From Zobellella maritima (GTDB taxonomy: Bacteria > Pseudomonadota > Gammaproteobacteria > Enterobacterales > Aeromonadaceae): a DNA stretch of 64,000 bases. Both the position numbers and the translations under genes were made by a program. Under the pieces are notes generated by a model. It was not told the DNA's origin and searched no databases. It saw only the letters and a list, made by a program, of their open reading frames with translations. The stretch's first letter is position 1. The number at the start of each line of letters is the position of its first letter. The stretch lies in NCBI RefSeq assembly GCF_003075035.1, contig NZ_QCZE01000008.1, positions 23,452 through 87,451 on the forward strand. The letters are read 5' to 3'. Below, one piece after another: positions 1 through 9,366 of this stretch.

Positions 1-878
1 TGGTCAAGCTGGTCAACAACATAGTGATCATCGGCACCTGCGCCTTTACCGCCTATCTGCTACTGAGCAACCTACCCTGGTACCTGCCGGAGCTGGGCGA
101 TGGCGAAAGCCTGGTGGCCGGTTTCTACCTGATCGTGTTCGCGGTGATTGCTGCCTCCGTATATTCCAGCACCAGCCTGCGCTATGTGCGGATCCTGAGT
201 CTCGGTACCAGCTGGCTGTTCATCGGCCTGATCGCGCTGATGTGGGCCGGCGCCTTCCTGACTGACGGTTCGGGTATCGGCGAATTTGTATCGACCTTCG
301 CCCTGGTCGGCGACTACTTCGGCAATATCCACAGGTTCGTGTTGCCGCTCAATGACTATCATGAATTCTACCTGTACTGGTGGTTCTCCTGGAGCATCAT
401 GATTGGCCAGTTCACCGCCCGCTTTGTCGGCGGCCTGCGCGCCTGGCAGCTGCTGGCGGCCATGCTGGCATTTCCGTCGCTCGCCATCGCCACCTGGTTC
501 AGCGTGCTCTACTATTATCACGTCAATGACCTGGCAACTGCCGGTTTCTATAACTGGGCCATGGTAGTGGTGGGCATCACCATGGTGATCAACTCGCTCG
601 ATTCGCTGATCCGCCTGTATACCGACAATCTCAAGCTGACGGTATCCCGCCTGGGCAAGACCCGCTACCTGCTCGGCAACCTGACCGCCATGTGCGTGCT
701 GACCCTGCTGTTCCAGTTCGGCTCGCTGCAGATCCAGTGGGTCGGCGCCCTGGTCATCGGCCTGTTCTTCGCCTGCTTCGGTTATATCCTGGTGAAGAAG
801 TTCGACCAAGTGCGCAGCATCGACGGCTCGCCAGCGGAAAACCGCATCGATTTCAGCAAGATAAAATGGGCTAACTGA
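1..878 (+). CDS. BCCT-family transporter, C-terminal part (cut by window edge)
   Basis: The frame is already open at the left edge (from base 3) and stops at 878, so only the last ~290 residues are visible; full BCCT carriers have 500-700. The visible part is almost entirely hydrophobic helices. Bases 366-440 encode the family's aromatic helix (WWFSW followed by GQFTARF), the region that forms the trimethylammonium-binding box in BCCT carriers. The family moves betaine, choline, carnitine or DMSP with Na+ or H+ across the inner membrane; the substrate cannot be told from this half. The C-terminal tail is short and polar, without the long regulatory extension of BetP. A terminator hairpin follows at 892-922. 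Confidence 0.88.
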   Translation, partial: VKLVNNIVIIGTCAFTAYLLLSNLPWYLPELGDGESLVAGFYLIVFAVIAASVYSSTSLRYVRILSLGTSWLFIGLIALMWAGAFLTDGSGIGEFVSTFALVGDYFGNIHRFVLPLNDYHEFYLYWWFSWSIMIGQFTARFVGGLRAWQLLAAMLAFPSLAIATWFSVLYYYHVNDLATAGFYNWAMVVVGITMVINSLDSLIRLYTDNLKLTVSRLGKTRYLLGNLTAMCVLTLLFQFGSLQIQWVGALVIGLFFACFGYILVKKFDQVRSIDGSPAENRIDFSKIKWAN

Positions 879-891
879 GCCGCTGAAAACA

Positions 892-922
892 ACAGTCCCG
901 GCAAGGTGCCGGGATTGTTTTG
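892..922 (+). terminator. Rho-independent terminator after the BCCT gene
   Basis: TCCCGGCA (896-903) pairs with TGCCGGGA (907-914) around a 3-base loop, extended by four weaker pairs, and is followed by TTTTG. It sits 14 bases after the BCCT stop and before the convergent ATPase gene. Confidence 0.8.
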
Positions 923-971
923 CCCGGCTACCAACACTCGCCACCTTGCGGGGCACAACAGCAGGACACCG

Positions 972-3686
972 TTATTCCCCCCCCGGCGGCGCCTTTCGTT
1001 CCCCGGCAAGCCGGACACGTATCTGCTTTTCAAGCTCGACCAGGGTAAACAGCGCCACCCCGACCCCGACAATCAGCACCCCATCCCCCGGTGATACCGC
1101 CTCTGTCGCAAACACCCGTTGCAGGAACGGCAGATAGGTAACGGCAAACTGTCCGGCCGTCACCACCATCACCGCCAGCCAGACCACCCTGGTCCCACGC
1201 ACGGCCATCCAGGTCAACGAGGTGCCGTACATGTTGCGAATAAAAAACAGGTGAAAGAGCTCCATCACCACCAGCGTATTCATGGCCAGGGTGCGGGCCA
1301 GCTCCACCGAGTATCCCCGATCGATGGCATAGGCGTAGATACCGAAAACCCCGCACAGGAACAGACTGCTGACCAGGATAATATTCCACACCAGCCCCCC
1401 GGTCAGCAACGGCTGGTTGCGAGAACGGGGGAGCCGCTGCATGGTGCCGGCTTCCGTTGGCTCGAAGGCAAGGGTAATACCAAGGGTCACGGCGGTAATC
1501 ATGTTCACCCACAAAATCTGGACGGGCGTGATCGGCAGCGCCATGCCCAGCATCAGTGCTACCATGATGGTTGCCCCTTCCCCGGCGTTGGTGGGCAAGG
1601 TCCAGCTGATCACCTTCTTGATATTGTCGTACACGGTGCGCCCCTCGCGCACCGCGGCGACAATGGAGGCGAAGTTGTCATCGGCCAGCACCAGATCCGA
1701 TGCTTCCTTGGCCGCTTCGCTGCCTTTCTGTCCCATGGCGATGCCCGCATCGGCACGCTTGAGCGCCGGTGCATCGTTCACGCCGTCCCCGGTCATGGCA
1801 ACGGTCAGGCCATGGGCCTGCAATGCCTTCACCAGACGTAGCTTATGCTCCGGACTGGTACGAGCAAAAATATCCGTGTCCAGCACAGCCGCCCCCAATG
1901 CTGCATCGTCGAGCCTATGCAGCTCGGCCCCGGTCAGCACACGCTGCGGGTTTTGCAGCCCAACCTGCCGGCCGATGGCGGCGGCGGTGATGGCGTGATC
2001 TCCGGTGATCATTTTTACGCGGATTCCAGCCTCATGACAGTGCGCCACTGCCGCTATCGCTTCAGGGCGGGGAGGATCCATCAGCCCGACGATACCGAGC
2101 AGGATCAGGCTGCCGCCCACATCGCTCTGCTCCAACACCGTATGACCGGGCGGTACCGGCCTGGTCGCCAGGGCCAGCACCCGCTGGCCCTGCTCTGCCA
2201 TCCGCTCCGCCTGCCCACGCCAGTAGGCCTCATCCAGCGGTATCATACCGGCCAAACCGACACGCTGCTTACTACACATCGATAGCATGATTTCCGGCGC
2301 GCCCTTGGCAAAGATAAAGGCGTGGTTCTCATGATCATGGTGCAATGTGGCCATGAATTTATGCCGGGCATCAAAGGGGATCACATCGGTACGGGTCCAC
2401 CGATTCTGTATCTCCAGCTGGTTGAGGCCGGCCTTGCCGCAAAACGCCAGCAGTGCACCTTCCATCGGATCCCCTTCCACCGACCATACCCCGTCTCTCA
2501 GCTTCAGCTCGGCATCGTTGCACAAGGCTGCGGCGCGGCCCAGCTCCTGTAACGGCGGACAAGTCCCGGCGGCAACGACATCACCGTCGAGCCGGATATC
2601 ACCCTCTGGTTCATACCCAGCCCCCCCGACGTTATACAGTCGCTCGTGGGTCGCCACCGAGGCGACGTTCATTTCGTTGGCAGTCAGGGTGCCGGTCTTG
2701 TCGGTACAGATAACCGACACCGAGCCCAGGGTTTCAATGGCCGGCAGACGGCGGACAATGGCGTTACGGCGCGCCATAGCCTGCACCCCCACCGCCAGCG
2801 TGATGGTCAGCACCGCCGGCAGTCCTTCAGGTATGACCGCCACCAGCAGCCCGACCACAGCCATGAACAATTCGGTGAAGTCATGGTGCAGTACGAAAAA
2901 ACCGAAGGCCAGGATCAGGCCAGAGACCACCAGGATGAACAGGCTCAGCCACCTGGCGAAAATCCCCATCTGCTCGACCAGCGGTGTGGTCAGGGTGTCA
3001 ACCTCCGACAGCAAACCGCTGATGCGACCGATTTCAGTCGCTCCGCCGGTGGCGACCACCACGCCCGTTCCCTGCCCGCTGGTAACGGTCGTGCCACTGA
3101 AGGCCAGACAGGCGCGGTCTCCCTGCGGAGTGTCGGCGCCAACCGCCGCGGTCTGCTTGTCGACGGCAACGGACTCTCCGGTCAGCACCGCTTCCTGGAT
3201 CTGCAGGGCATGGGTTTTCAGTAAACGCAGATCAGCGGGCACCTTGTCGCCGCTTTCCAGCAAGACGATATCGCCCGGCACCAGCTCTTCACCCGCCACC
3301 GTGTGCCGCTGACCGCCTCTCAGCACTGGCGCACGGGGCACCAGCATATGGCGGATGGCATCCATTGCCTTTTCTGCCTTGCCCTCCTGGATAAAACCGA
3401 TGATGGCATTGACCACCACCACCGCCAGGATCACCGACATATCCAACAGATGGTCAAGAAAAGCAGTGATCCCCGCCGCGGCCAGCAGCACATAAATCAG
3501 GATATTGTGAAATTGCAGTACAAAGCGCATCAACAGGCTGCGCCCGGGAGGGGCTGGTAACCGGTTGGGACCATATACAGCCCGTCTCGCCTGGGCCTCC
3601 TGCTCGCTCAGCCCGGCCGCTGTGCTGTCGAGACTGGCCAGCACTTGCTCCGGTGACCGCGTGTGCCAGCTGTTGTTATCGGTCAT
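972..3686 (-). CDS. P-type cation-transporting ATPase (P2 / SERCA-PMCA-like)
   Basis: This 904-residue inner-membrane pump uses ATP to move a cation. Landmarks in order: an N-terminal cation-ATPase domain, the actuator loop with LTGES, the membrane motif VIPEGLP, the phosphorylation site DKTGTLT (Asp about residue 329), and the hinge TGDGVNDAPALK. PEGL rather than CPC places it with the Ca2+/Na+/K+-type P2 pumps, not the heavy-metal P1B pumps. The ion itself (Ca2+, or possibly Na+/K+) is not decided by sequence. I chose the start at 3686 because AGGG lies just upstream, in preference to an in-frame GTG seven codons earlier. It is divergent from the stress-protein gene at 3873 and convergent with the BCCT gene. 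Confidence 0.92.
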   Translation of the reverse strand: MTDNNSWHTRSPEQVLASLDSTAAGLSEQEAQARRAVYGPNRLPAPPGRSLLMRFVLQFHNILIYVLLAAAGITAFLDHLLDMSVILAVVVVNAIIGFIQEGKAEKAMDAIRHMLVPRAPVLRGGQRHTVAGEELVPGDIVLLESGDKVPADLRLLKTHALQIQEAVLTGESVAVDKQTAAVGADTPQGDRACLAFSGTTVTSGQGTGVVVATGGATEIGRISGLLSEVDTLTTPLVEQMGIFARWLSLFILVVSGLILAFGFFVLHHDFTELFMAVVGLLVAVIPEGLPAVLTITLAVGVQAMARRNAIVRRLPAIETLGSVSVICTDKTGTLTANEMNVASVATHERLYNVGGAGYEPEGDIRLDGDVVAAGTCPPLQELGRAAALCNDAELKLRDGVWSVEGDPMEGALLAFCGKAGLNQLEIQNRWTRTDVIPFDARHKFMATLHHDHENHAFIFAKGAPEIMLSMCSKQRVGLAGMIPLDEAYWRGQAERMAEQGQRVLALATRPVPPGHTVLEQSDVGGSLILLGIVGLMDPPRPEAIAAVAHCHEAGIRVKMITGDHAITAAAIGRQVGLQNPQRVLTGAELHRLDDAALGAAVLDTDIFARTSPEHKLRLVKALQAHGLTVAMTGDGVNDAPALKRADAGIAMGQKGSEAAKEASDLVLADDNFASIVAAVREGRTVYDNIKKVISWTLPTNAGEGATIMVALMLGMALPITPVQILWVNMITAVTLGITLAFEPTEAGTMQRLPRSRNQPLLTGGLVWNIILVSSLFLCGVFGIYAYAIDRGYSVELARTLAMNTLVVMELFHLFFIRNMYGTSLTWMAVRGTRVVWLAVMVVTAGQFAVTYLPFLQRVFATEAVSPGDGVLIVGVGVALFTLVELEKQIRVRLAGERKAPPGGE

Positions 3687-3872
3687 ATACCCTGCCCCGG
3701 TGACCATGTGGTGAAGTTTAAGGCCGCGCTATAGTCGAATACCCATCGTCCGGCTTGCCACTATTATGAACTAACAACACTTGGCCACGGACCGGGCAAT
3801 CATCTGCAATACTGTCAGAAGCACGGGCGTTCTCACAGGAGAGCGGCCTTTCACCGATAAGGAGCAACCCGG

Positions 3873-4289
3873 ATGTACAAGCAAATCATGATTCCTGTCG
3901 ACCTGGCCCATATCGAACGGCTCGAAAAGGCACTGAAAACCGGAGCCGATCTGGCCAAACTCTACGGCATACCGGTCTGCTATGTCGGCGTGGCAGCCAG
4001 CGCCCCCAGCGCCGTTGCCCACAACCCGGCCGAGTTTGGCGCTAAACTGGGATCCTTTGCCAAGGAGCAGGCGGCGAAATATGGCCTGGAAAAGGTCAAT
4101 AGCGCCGCCTGCATCAGCCATGACCCGGCGGTGGATCTGGACAAGACCCTGCTGAAGGCGGCCAGGGAGAGCGGGGCCGATCTGGTGGTGATGGCCTCCC
4201 ACGTGCCCGGCCTGGCCGAACACCTGTTTGCTTCCAATGCCGGCTATTTTGCCGCTCATTCCGACGCCTCCGTGCTGGTGGTTCGCTAG
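3873..4289 (+). CDS. Universal stress protein (UspA fold)
   Basis: This 138-residue protein has the single-domain Usp length. It opens with the typical strand MYKQIMIPVDL and ends with the dimer-forming strand ASVLVVR. The segment before the last strand (ASHVPGLAEHLFASNAG) aligns with the ATP-binding G-x2-G-x9-G(S/T) loop of UspF/G-like members, but the first glycine is Ala, so nucleotide binding is uncertain. AGGAG lies upstream of the ATG. It is probably a cytoplasmic stress protein. It is divergent from the cation ATPase, with a shared 186-base promoter region. Confidence 0.9.
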   Translation: MYKQIMIPVDLAHIERLEKALKTGADLAKLYGIPVCYVGVAASAPSAVAHNPAEFGAKLGSFAKEQAAKYGLEKVNSAACISHDPAVDLDKTLLKAARESGADLVVMASHVPGLAEHLFASNAGYFAAHSDASVLVVR

Positions 4290-4300
4290 TTTGTCGGCAC

Positions 4301-4321
4301 AAGGGGCATCAGCTGCCCCTT
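4301..4321. terminator. Hairpin between convergent usp and TM2 genes
   Basis: AAGGGGCA (4301-4308) pairs with TGCCCCTT (4314-4321) over a 5-base loop and overlaps the stop codon of the convergent TM2 gene. There is no good T-run, so termination activity is only plausible. Confidence 0.5.
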
Positions 4322-4724
4322 ATCGGAAGCGGTTGCGGTTGACCTCGTCGATCTGCTCGTTCAGTGTCCAGTAGTCATAAAGATAGCCGATCAGGAAGAG
4401 GCCACCGGTAAGAAACCAGATCAGAGCGGTCAGCCATTTGCCGAGATACAGGCGGTGAATACCCAAAATACCCAGGAAGGTGAGCAGGATCCAGGTGACG
4501 TTATAATCCTTGCCGCCGGAAACATAGCGCCGGTCGGCCGCTCTGTCCATGGACGGAATAAGAAACAGATCCACGATCCAGCCGATAAAAAACAGCCCAA
4601 GGGTAAAGAAATAAAGGGTACCGGTGACGGGGCGACCATAGTAAAACCGATGCGCGCCCATAAAGCCGAAAATCCACAGGATATAACCGATTACCTTATT
4701 ATGAGTATTGTTTGCAATTAACAT
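4320..4724 (-). CDS. TM2-domain membrane protein
   Basis: This 134-residue inner-membrane protein contains two TM2-type units. Each has a pair of hydrophobic helices joined by a short turn with the HRFYYGR / HRLYLGK pattern (GAHRFYYG and GIHRLYLG). The charged loop between the units is ~25 residues (DRAADRRYVSGG). I chose the start at 4724 because GGGAG lies 6-7 bases upstream; the frame is open further upstream but without a ribosome site. TM2 proteins have no single established role in bacteria. It stands alone, convergent with the universal stress gene. Confidence 0.88.
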   Translation of the reverse strand: MLIANNTHNKVIGYILWIFGFMGAHRFYYGRPVTGTLYFFTLGLFFIGWIVDLFLIPSMDRAADRRYVSGGKDYNVTWILLTFLGILGIHRLYLGKWLTALIWFLTGGLFLIGYLYDYWTLNEQIDEVNRNRFR

Positions 4725-4951
4725 ATTTTCTCCCTGGTTGGCAGGCTGAATAGCGGTTCCTGATAATGCCACAGAATGCGCGTCCGAACGCAGACTCATC
4801 ATGACCTCGTCCTTGCGGCTCCACCACATCACTGACCGCCAGATGGCGGAAGTGCCGCAATGGCAGGAGCACTTCCCGGCCGTGACTCGGCGGTTCTGTT
4901 TATCGGATTTCTGTTCTCTTTGCCGACCGTGTCGGTATTGGAATCAGTTAT

Positions 4952-5500
4952 TTAAGGCTTGAAACACCGGGCCAGTAACCTGGCAAAAAACTCCCCCCCT
5001 TTGCGGCGGGTAAAGGTGATATTGCGCTCTGGAATGGATTCGGGTGCGTCATAATTCGTCAGGGCCTGCTCCATACTGGCTTCGCGCAGTATGTGCAGGG
5101 TAGGATAGGGAGAGCGGTTGGTATAATTGGCCGCATCCTCCTGGGGCTCTCCTTCGAAACAATAATCGGGGTGAAAACTGGCCAGCTGATATTTACCTTC
5201 GTAACCTTGCCTAATCAATAAATCATTGGCGGCATCGACCAGATCCAGATAGGGATAAAAGCCCTCGTAACCACGAGGAATGATAAAGAGGGTCGTCTCC
5301 ACCTGCGGGTTCTGATCCAGAAATTCACATTCGGCGCTTAATCTCTTCAATACCGCTTTTAGTTTGTGCTCTTCGGCCACTACATAACGGATACTGCCGC
5401 GCTCGACCTCTCTCCTGGCAAAAGGACAGATATTATATTTCACGACAACCTGCCTAACCCAGTTAGCCGTCTGCTCGATCTGTTGCTGTTGTTCTGACAT
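4952..5500 (-). CDS. DUF1415 family protein
   Basis: This 182-residue, probably cytoplasmic protein matches the DUF1415 family over its full length: an N-terminal helix, then KYNICPFA, then RGYEGFYPYLDLVDAANDLL, FHPDYCFEG, NRSPYPTLHILRE and a C-terminal RRKGGEFFARLL. Conserved Cys, His and Asp residues in the NICPFA and FHPDYCFEG motifs suggest a metal or catalytic site, but the family's biochemical function is not established. The upstream AAGAGA is a moderate ribosome site. It is not tightly linked to its neighbours. Confidence 0.87.
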   Translation of the reverse strand: MSEQQQQIEQTANWVRQVVVKYNICPFARREVERGSIRYVVAEEHKLKAVLKRLSAECEFLDQNPQVETTLFIIPRGYEGFYPYLDLVDAANDLLIRQGYEGKYQLASFHPDYCFEGEPQEDAANYTNRSPYPTLHILREASMEQALTNYDAPESIPERNITFTRRKGGEFFARLLARCFKP

Positions 5501-5647
5501 TGTACGTTTCTCTTGTATTCGCGGTAATCAGGGAGGATACGGCTCATCATGCCGATATTCGACCACCCTCAGACCCTCATGCCGGCGACCACCAGCTGGA
5601 AGCAGCCATGGTAAGCCATATCGGGGACAAGGGTTAGGGATGCCCCA

Positions 5648-6079
5648 TCACTGGTACGTCCGGCCCTTGTGTTTCAGCCAGCCTCCCGGATGGCGGCCAC
5701 GGGGATCATGGTGGGTCCAGTGCACCACGCCGCCCTTGTCGTTCCATTCATATTCACCGTAGAACGCCACCGCATCCCCCGGCTGCAGGCCATTTATGCG
5801 CGGAGCCAGATCGATATTATGGGCAATCAGCAGAGTCTGGCCACTCGGCAACTCCAGCAGGAAGCGCTGGTGCCGGGTGCCCTTGTTGTCATCCGCCAGC
5901 AGGCGCACCACCCGGCCGCTCCCTGCTACCTGCAGGTCGCTCTGCCGATTCTGGTAGGCCATCAGCAAGGGATCGGGGGAAACCTGTTCTACCGAAAGAA
6001 AAGGAACCAGCCGCGGATTCGGGACCAGGGTGCCGGCAAAGCCAAGCACCAACAGCAAGGCTACAAGCAGTTTTTTCAT
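5648..6079 (-). CDS. DUF3465 family exported protein
   Basis: This 143-residue protein starts with a lysine pair and a hydrophobic stretch (KKLLVALLLVLGFAGTLV) that reads as a signal peptide or anchor. The C-terminal ~90 residues carry the DUF3465 core: a GRVVRLLADDNKGTRHQRF block, the run LLIAHNIDLAPRI, then YGEYEWNDKGGVVHWTHHD and the closing HPGGWLKHKGRTYQ. Family knowledge gives no enzymatic role; the fold resembles small OB-like domains (inference). I chose the start at 6079 because upstream codons lack signal character. It lies 31 bases after the DUF3047 gene on the same strand, so the two are probably cotranscribed. Confidence 0.85.
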   Translation of the reverse strand: MKKLLVALLLVLGFAGTLVPNPRLVPFLSVEQVSPDPLLMAYQNRQSDLQVAGSGRVVRLLADDNKGTRHQRFLLELPSGQTLLIAHNIDLAPRINGLQPGDAVAFYGEYEWNDKGGVVHWTHHDPRGRHPGGWLKHKGRTYQ

Positions 6080-6110
6080 CGACGGGGGCCTAGTGGTAGC
6101 TGGCAGGGGC

Positions 6111-6746
6111 TTATTCTCTGGTAAAGGCGATATCCGCATAATACCCGATGGCACGGCTGTTGCTGTTATCCGCATCGGTCATGATGGCCACCGCCTCTAT
6201 GTAACGAAAGTCCTTGCCGAAAAATTGCTTGAGATCGGCCTTGAGGTTGCGTTTTTCACTCATCCAGCCGCTATCGGCGGTCCGGTTACGCAGTGCCAAC
6301 ATCATCGCCTTGTCACCGGTAAAGGGATTGGGCCAGCTCTGGCTGGCCGTTACCTGCTGAGACCAGACATAGCTGATAGCCCTGGTGCTGAGGAAGGTCC
6401 AACCATCGCGCACCACTATATAGACCCGCACGGCGAAATCATCTCCGGCCTTCTCCTGTTCGTTGGCCACATCCGGGAATTGCTCCACCCGCCACATCCA
6501 GCTCAGCCAGGGGGTGCTGTCCAGGTCAATTTTCTGTTCATGGAACAGCCCCGATGCCGACCCCGTACTGGCCGCCCTCAGCACCTTCCGTTGCAGCTGC
6601 CGATCAAAGACCAGGCTGTAATCGGTATGACTGACAAAGCTTTCCGGCTCCCATGCCAGCATCGTCTCGGGGGAAAAGCGCATATCGGCACGAGCGCTGG
6701 TAGCCAGCAAGGCCAGCAGCAGGCCATGTAGTAACAATTTGTACAT
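6111..6746 (-). CDS. DUF3047 family periplasmic protein
   Basis: This 211-residue protein has a clean signal peptide (YKLLLHGLLLALLATSARA, cut after ARA). The mature part matches DUF3047: HEQKIDLDSTPWLSWMWRV, the GDDFAVRVYIVV strand, then the SYVWSQ block and the end DADNSNSRAIGYYADIAF. This is a beta-sandwich, carbohydrate-binding-like family without a proven function. The start at 6746 is supported by GGGAG upstream. It is the first gene of a likely pair with the DUF3465 gene. Confidence 0.86.
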   Translation of the reverse strand: MYKLLLHGLLLALLATSARADMRFSPETMLAWEPESFVSHTDYSLVFDRQLQRKVLRAASTGSASGLFHEQKIDLDSTPWLSWMWRVEQFPDVANEQEKAGDDFAVRVYIVVRDGWTFLSTRAISYVWSQQVTASQSWPNPFTGDKAMMLALRNRTADSGWMSEKRNLKADLKQFFGKDFRYIEAVAIMTDADNSNSRAIGYYADIAFTRE

Positions 6747-6790
6747 TCCCGGTACTCCCTGGAGTGGGTCATAGCTCAATCAAGCTTAGG

Positions 6791-7669
6791 TTATATCGCA
6801 TCCACCTCGCCGTTAATCCACTCGCAAAAGGTGGTCACCGCCGAGGACGGTTGGGGATGATGAAACAACCAGTAGATGCGCTGCTCACTCACCGGAATGT
6901 CAAACAGGACACGCAGGGTTCCCTGGTTCAGTTCTGTTTCAATCAGCGTCAACGGACACAGGGCAATCCCCAGGCCCGCAATGGCGGCGGCACTGAGCAG
7001 GTTGAAGTCCTGATAGACGGCCCCTTCGCTCATGCTGCCGGAATAGAGACCATGCTGTTTGAACCAGGTTTGCCAGGGCCGGAAGGAATGGTCATGCAGC
7101 AACTCCATCTGCAACAGGTCGGCCGGCGTCTGGCAGGGGCCGGCCTGATCCAGGTAAAGCGGACTGGCCACCGGATAGGTCGCCCCCGAAAACAGCCGCT
7201 GGGCATCCCTGTCAGGAGCGGCTGTCTCGTAACGCCAGGTGATCAGCACATCGGCATCGGCGGTGATGGAATCTTGCAGGGTACTGGCATATTGGATGCT
7301 GATGGCGATGTCCGGATACTGCTCCCGGAACTTGTTCAGCCGCGGGATCAGCCAGCGCACGGCAATGGAAGGCAGGCAACTGATCCGCAGACGACGCATT
7401 GCTTGCCCGCCGGTCAGCTCGCTCACCGCCAGCTCCAGCCGCTGGAACCCCTCCCTGAGCCCATCTGCCAGCCGCTTGCCTTCCGCCGTCGGCAATATGC
7501 CGCGCCCGCTGCGCACCACCAGCTTCCTCTCCAGGGTTTCTTCCAGCCGGCGCAGCTGATGGCTCACCGCCGACTGGGTGATGTGCAACTCCTGGGCGGC
7601 CCCCTTGAGGCTGCCGGTGCGGACGATGGCATCAAAGGTTTTCAGGGCGGACAGGGTCGGCTGGCTCAT
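6791..7669 (-). CDS. LysR-family regulator, GcvA-like
   Basis: This 292-residue protein has a winged helix-turn-helix at residues ~5-63 (LKGAAQELHITQSAVSHQLRRLEE) and a type-2 periplasmic-binding-like effector domain. The HTH and the segment VVRSGRGILPTAEGKRLADG resemble the GcvA branch. It is transcribed divergently from the symporter gene at 7837 with a 167-base AT-rich gap, the usual place for LysR operators. It therefore probably controls the symporter-DUF1989-pxpABC operon and itself. The effector is unknown; 5-oxoproline, proline or a related amino acid is inferred from context. Confidence 0.9.
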   Translation of the reverse strand: MSQPTLSALKTFDAIVRTGSLKGAAQELHITQSAVSHQLRRLEETLERKLVVRSGRGILPTAEGKRLADGLREGFQRLELAVSELTGGQAMRRLRISCLPSIAVRWLIPRLNKFREQYPDIAISIQYASTLQDSITADADVLITWRYETAAPDRDAQRLFSGATYPVASPLYLDQAGPCQTPADLLQMELLHDHSFRPWQTWFKQHGLYSGSMSEGAVYQDFNLLSAAAIAGLGIALCPLTLIETELNQGTLRVLFDIPVSEQRIYWLFHHPQPSSAVTTFCEWINGEVDAI

Positions 7670-7836
7670 ACATCACTTGAATAAAACTCACATTAATGTC
7701 GAATTTATATCAATTTTCACAAACAAAAAACACATTTAGACTTTCAGGCTCATGGTAATGGCCTGCTCATGGTTTATACATTGCTCGCAGGCAGCACCGC
7801 ACACTGAAGTGACAAGGAAAATTCAAGAGGTTCAAA

Positions 7837-9342
7837 ATGGATAATGCTGTGCTGGTTTCGTTCGGTTTGTATCTGCTGATGATGCTGGGCATCGGCCTGT
7901 ATTTTTACCGGGCAACCAAAAATCTGTCCGACTATATTCTCGGGGGCAGAAACCTGCCGCCGAGCGTGGCCGCGCTCAGTGCCGGAGCCTCGGACCTGAG
8001 TGGCTGGGCGCTGATGGGTCTACCCGGCGCCATCTTCTCCCAGGGGCTGGGGCAGGCCTGGATCGCCTGCTGGACCATCATCGGCGTGTACCTGAACTGG
8101 ACCCTGATCGCGGAACGGTTACGGGTGTTTACCGAAGTCGCCGGCAATGCGCTCACCATTCCCGATTATCTCGAGCGACGTTTTGATGACCGCCGCCGTA
8201 TACTGCGCACCGTCTCCTCCCTGGTGATGCTGCTGTTCTTTACCTTCTATGTATCTGCCGGCCTGGTGGGCGGCGCCGTGCTGTTCGAAGGCCTGTTCGA
8301 GGTGGATTATACCCTGGCTCTGTGGCTCGGCGCCCTGGTCATCGTATCCTATACCTTCCTGGGTGGCTTCCTCGCCGCCTCCTGGACCGACCTGGTACAG
8401 GGTCTGATGATGTCGCTGGCCCTGCTGTCGGTCGCCGTCATGACCTGGCTGGCCCTGCCGGAGCAGGGGAACACCGTGGCCGAGACCAGCCCGGCACTGG
8501 GTGGTTTCTTCGATGACATCACCCTGGTCGGCATGCTGTCCCTGGCCGGTTGGGCCATCGGCTACTGCGGCCAGCCCCATGTGATTGTCCGCTTCATGGC
8601 AGTACGCAAACGCGAAGACATCAAGACCTCGCGCCGCATAGCCATGATCTGGTCTGCCGTTACCCTGGGTTCGGCGGTAGCGGTGGGCATACTGGGCTTC
8701 CAGTGGTTCGGCGGCAAGCTGGAAAACAGCGAGCGTGTCTTCCTTGAACTGTCGCAGATCATGCTCAATCCCTGGGTCGCAGGCTTTGTACTGGCCGGTG
8801 TACTGGCAGCCATCATGAGTACCATAGATTCGCAGTTGCTGGTCTGCTCCAGCGCCATCTCCGAAGACATCTACCGCGGTTTCCTACGCCCCGCCGCCAG
8901 CCAGAACGAGTTGGTATGGGTCGGCCGCCTGAGCGTAGCCGGGGTAGCCCTGCTGGCGACCTTTATGGCCATGGACCGCACCAGCTCCATTCTGGATCTG
9001 GTTTCCTATGCCTGGGGTGGTTTCGGTGCCGCCTTCGGCCCGGTGATCCTGCTGTCACTGTTCTGGCGGAAGATGAACCTGTTCGGTGCCATCTCAGGCC
9101 TGCTGACCGGCGCCCTGGTGGTGGCAGTCTGGAAGCAGCTGAGCGGCGGTCCGGCCGGCATCTTTGACATGTTCGAAGTGGTACCCGGCTTCTTTGCCGC
9201 CCTGCTGGCCATCATTCTGGTCAGCCTGGCCACCGACGGCAAGCGTGAGCAGGCCCGTTTCGAAACTCTGCTGCACGCGCTGAAAAATACCGGCCCCCAT
9301 GCTCAAGACCCGGCCGACCAAGCGTCCCCGGTCAGTAAATAA
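7837..9342 (+). CDS. putP: Sodium:solute symporter, PutP (proline) type
   Basis: This 501-residue inner-membrane carrier is the same length as E. coli PutP (502) and shows the PutP hallmarks: YILGGRNLPPSVAALSAGASDLSGW in TM2, ALTIPDYLERRF and SYTFLGGFLAASWTDLVQG. The Na+-binding and substrate residues of the TM1/TM2 unwound regions lie in this conserved stretch. Proline is the default substrate. The five-gene string that follows at short spacing (DUF1989 after 24 bases, then pxpABC) makes 5-oxoproline or a related cyclic amino acid an alternative. An AGAGG ribosome site precedes the ATG. It is probably regulated by the divergent LysR protein. Confidence 0.87.
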   Translation: MDNAVLVSFGLYLLMMLGIGLYFYRATKNLSDYILGGRNLPPSVAALSAGASDLSGWALMGLPGAIFSQGLGQAWIACWTIIGVYLNWTLIAERLRVFTEVAGNALTIPDYLERRFDDRRRILRTVSSLVMLLFFTFYVSAGLVGGAVLFEGLFEVDYTLALWLGALVIVSYTFLGGFLAASWTDLVQGLMMSLALLSVAVMTWLALPEQGNTVAETSPALGGFFDDITLVGMLSLAGWAIGYCGQPHVIVRFMAVRKREDIKTSRRIAMIWSAVTLGSAVAVGILGFQWFGGKLENSERVFLELSQIMLNPWVAGFVLAGVLAAIMSTIDSQLLVCSSAISEDIYRGFLRPAASQNELVWVGRLSVAGVALLATFMAMDRTSSILDLVSYAWGGFGAAFGPVILLSLFWRKMNLFGAISGLLTGALVVAVWKQLSGGPAGIFDMFEVVPGFFAALLAIILVSLATDGKREQARFETLLHALKNTGPHAQDPADQASPVSK

Positions 9343-9366
9343 TCATTATTAACAGGAGTCAGCAAG

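Noticed and set aside
1..878. Reading the BCCT carrier as a DMSP transporter because acuR-acuI lie 13 kb away
   Set aside because: Only half the protein is visible, the distance is large, and no DMSP lyase gene is in the window.
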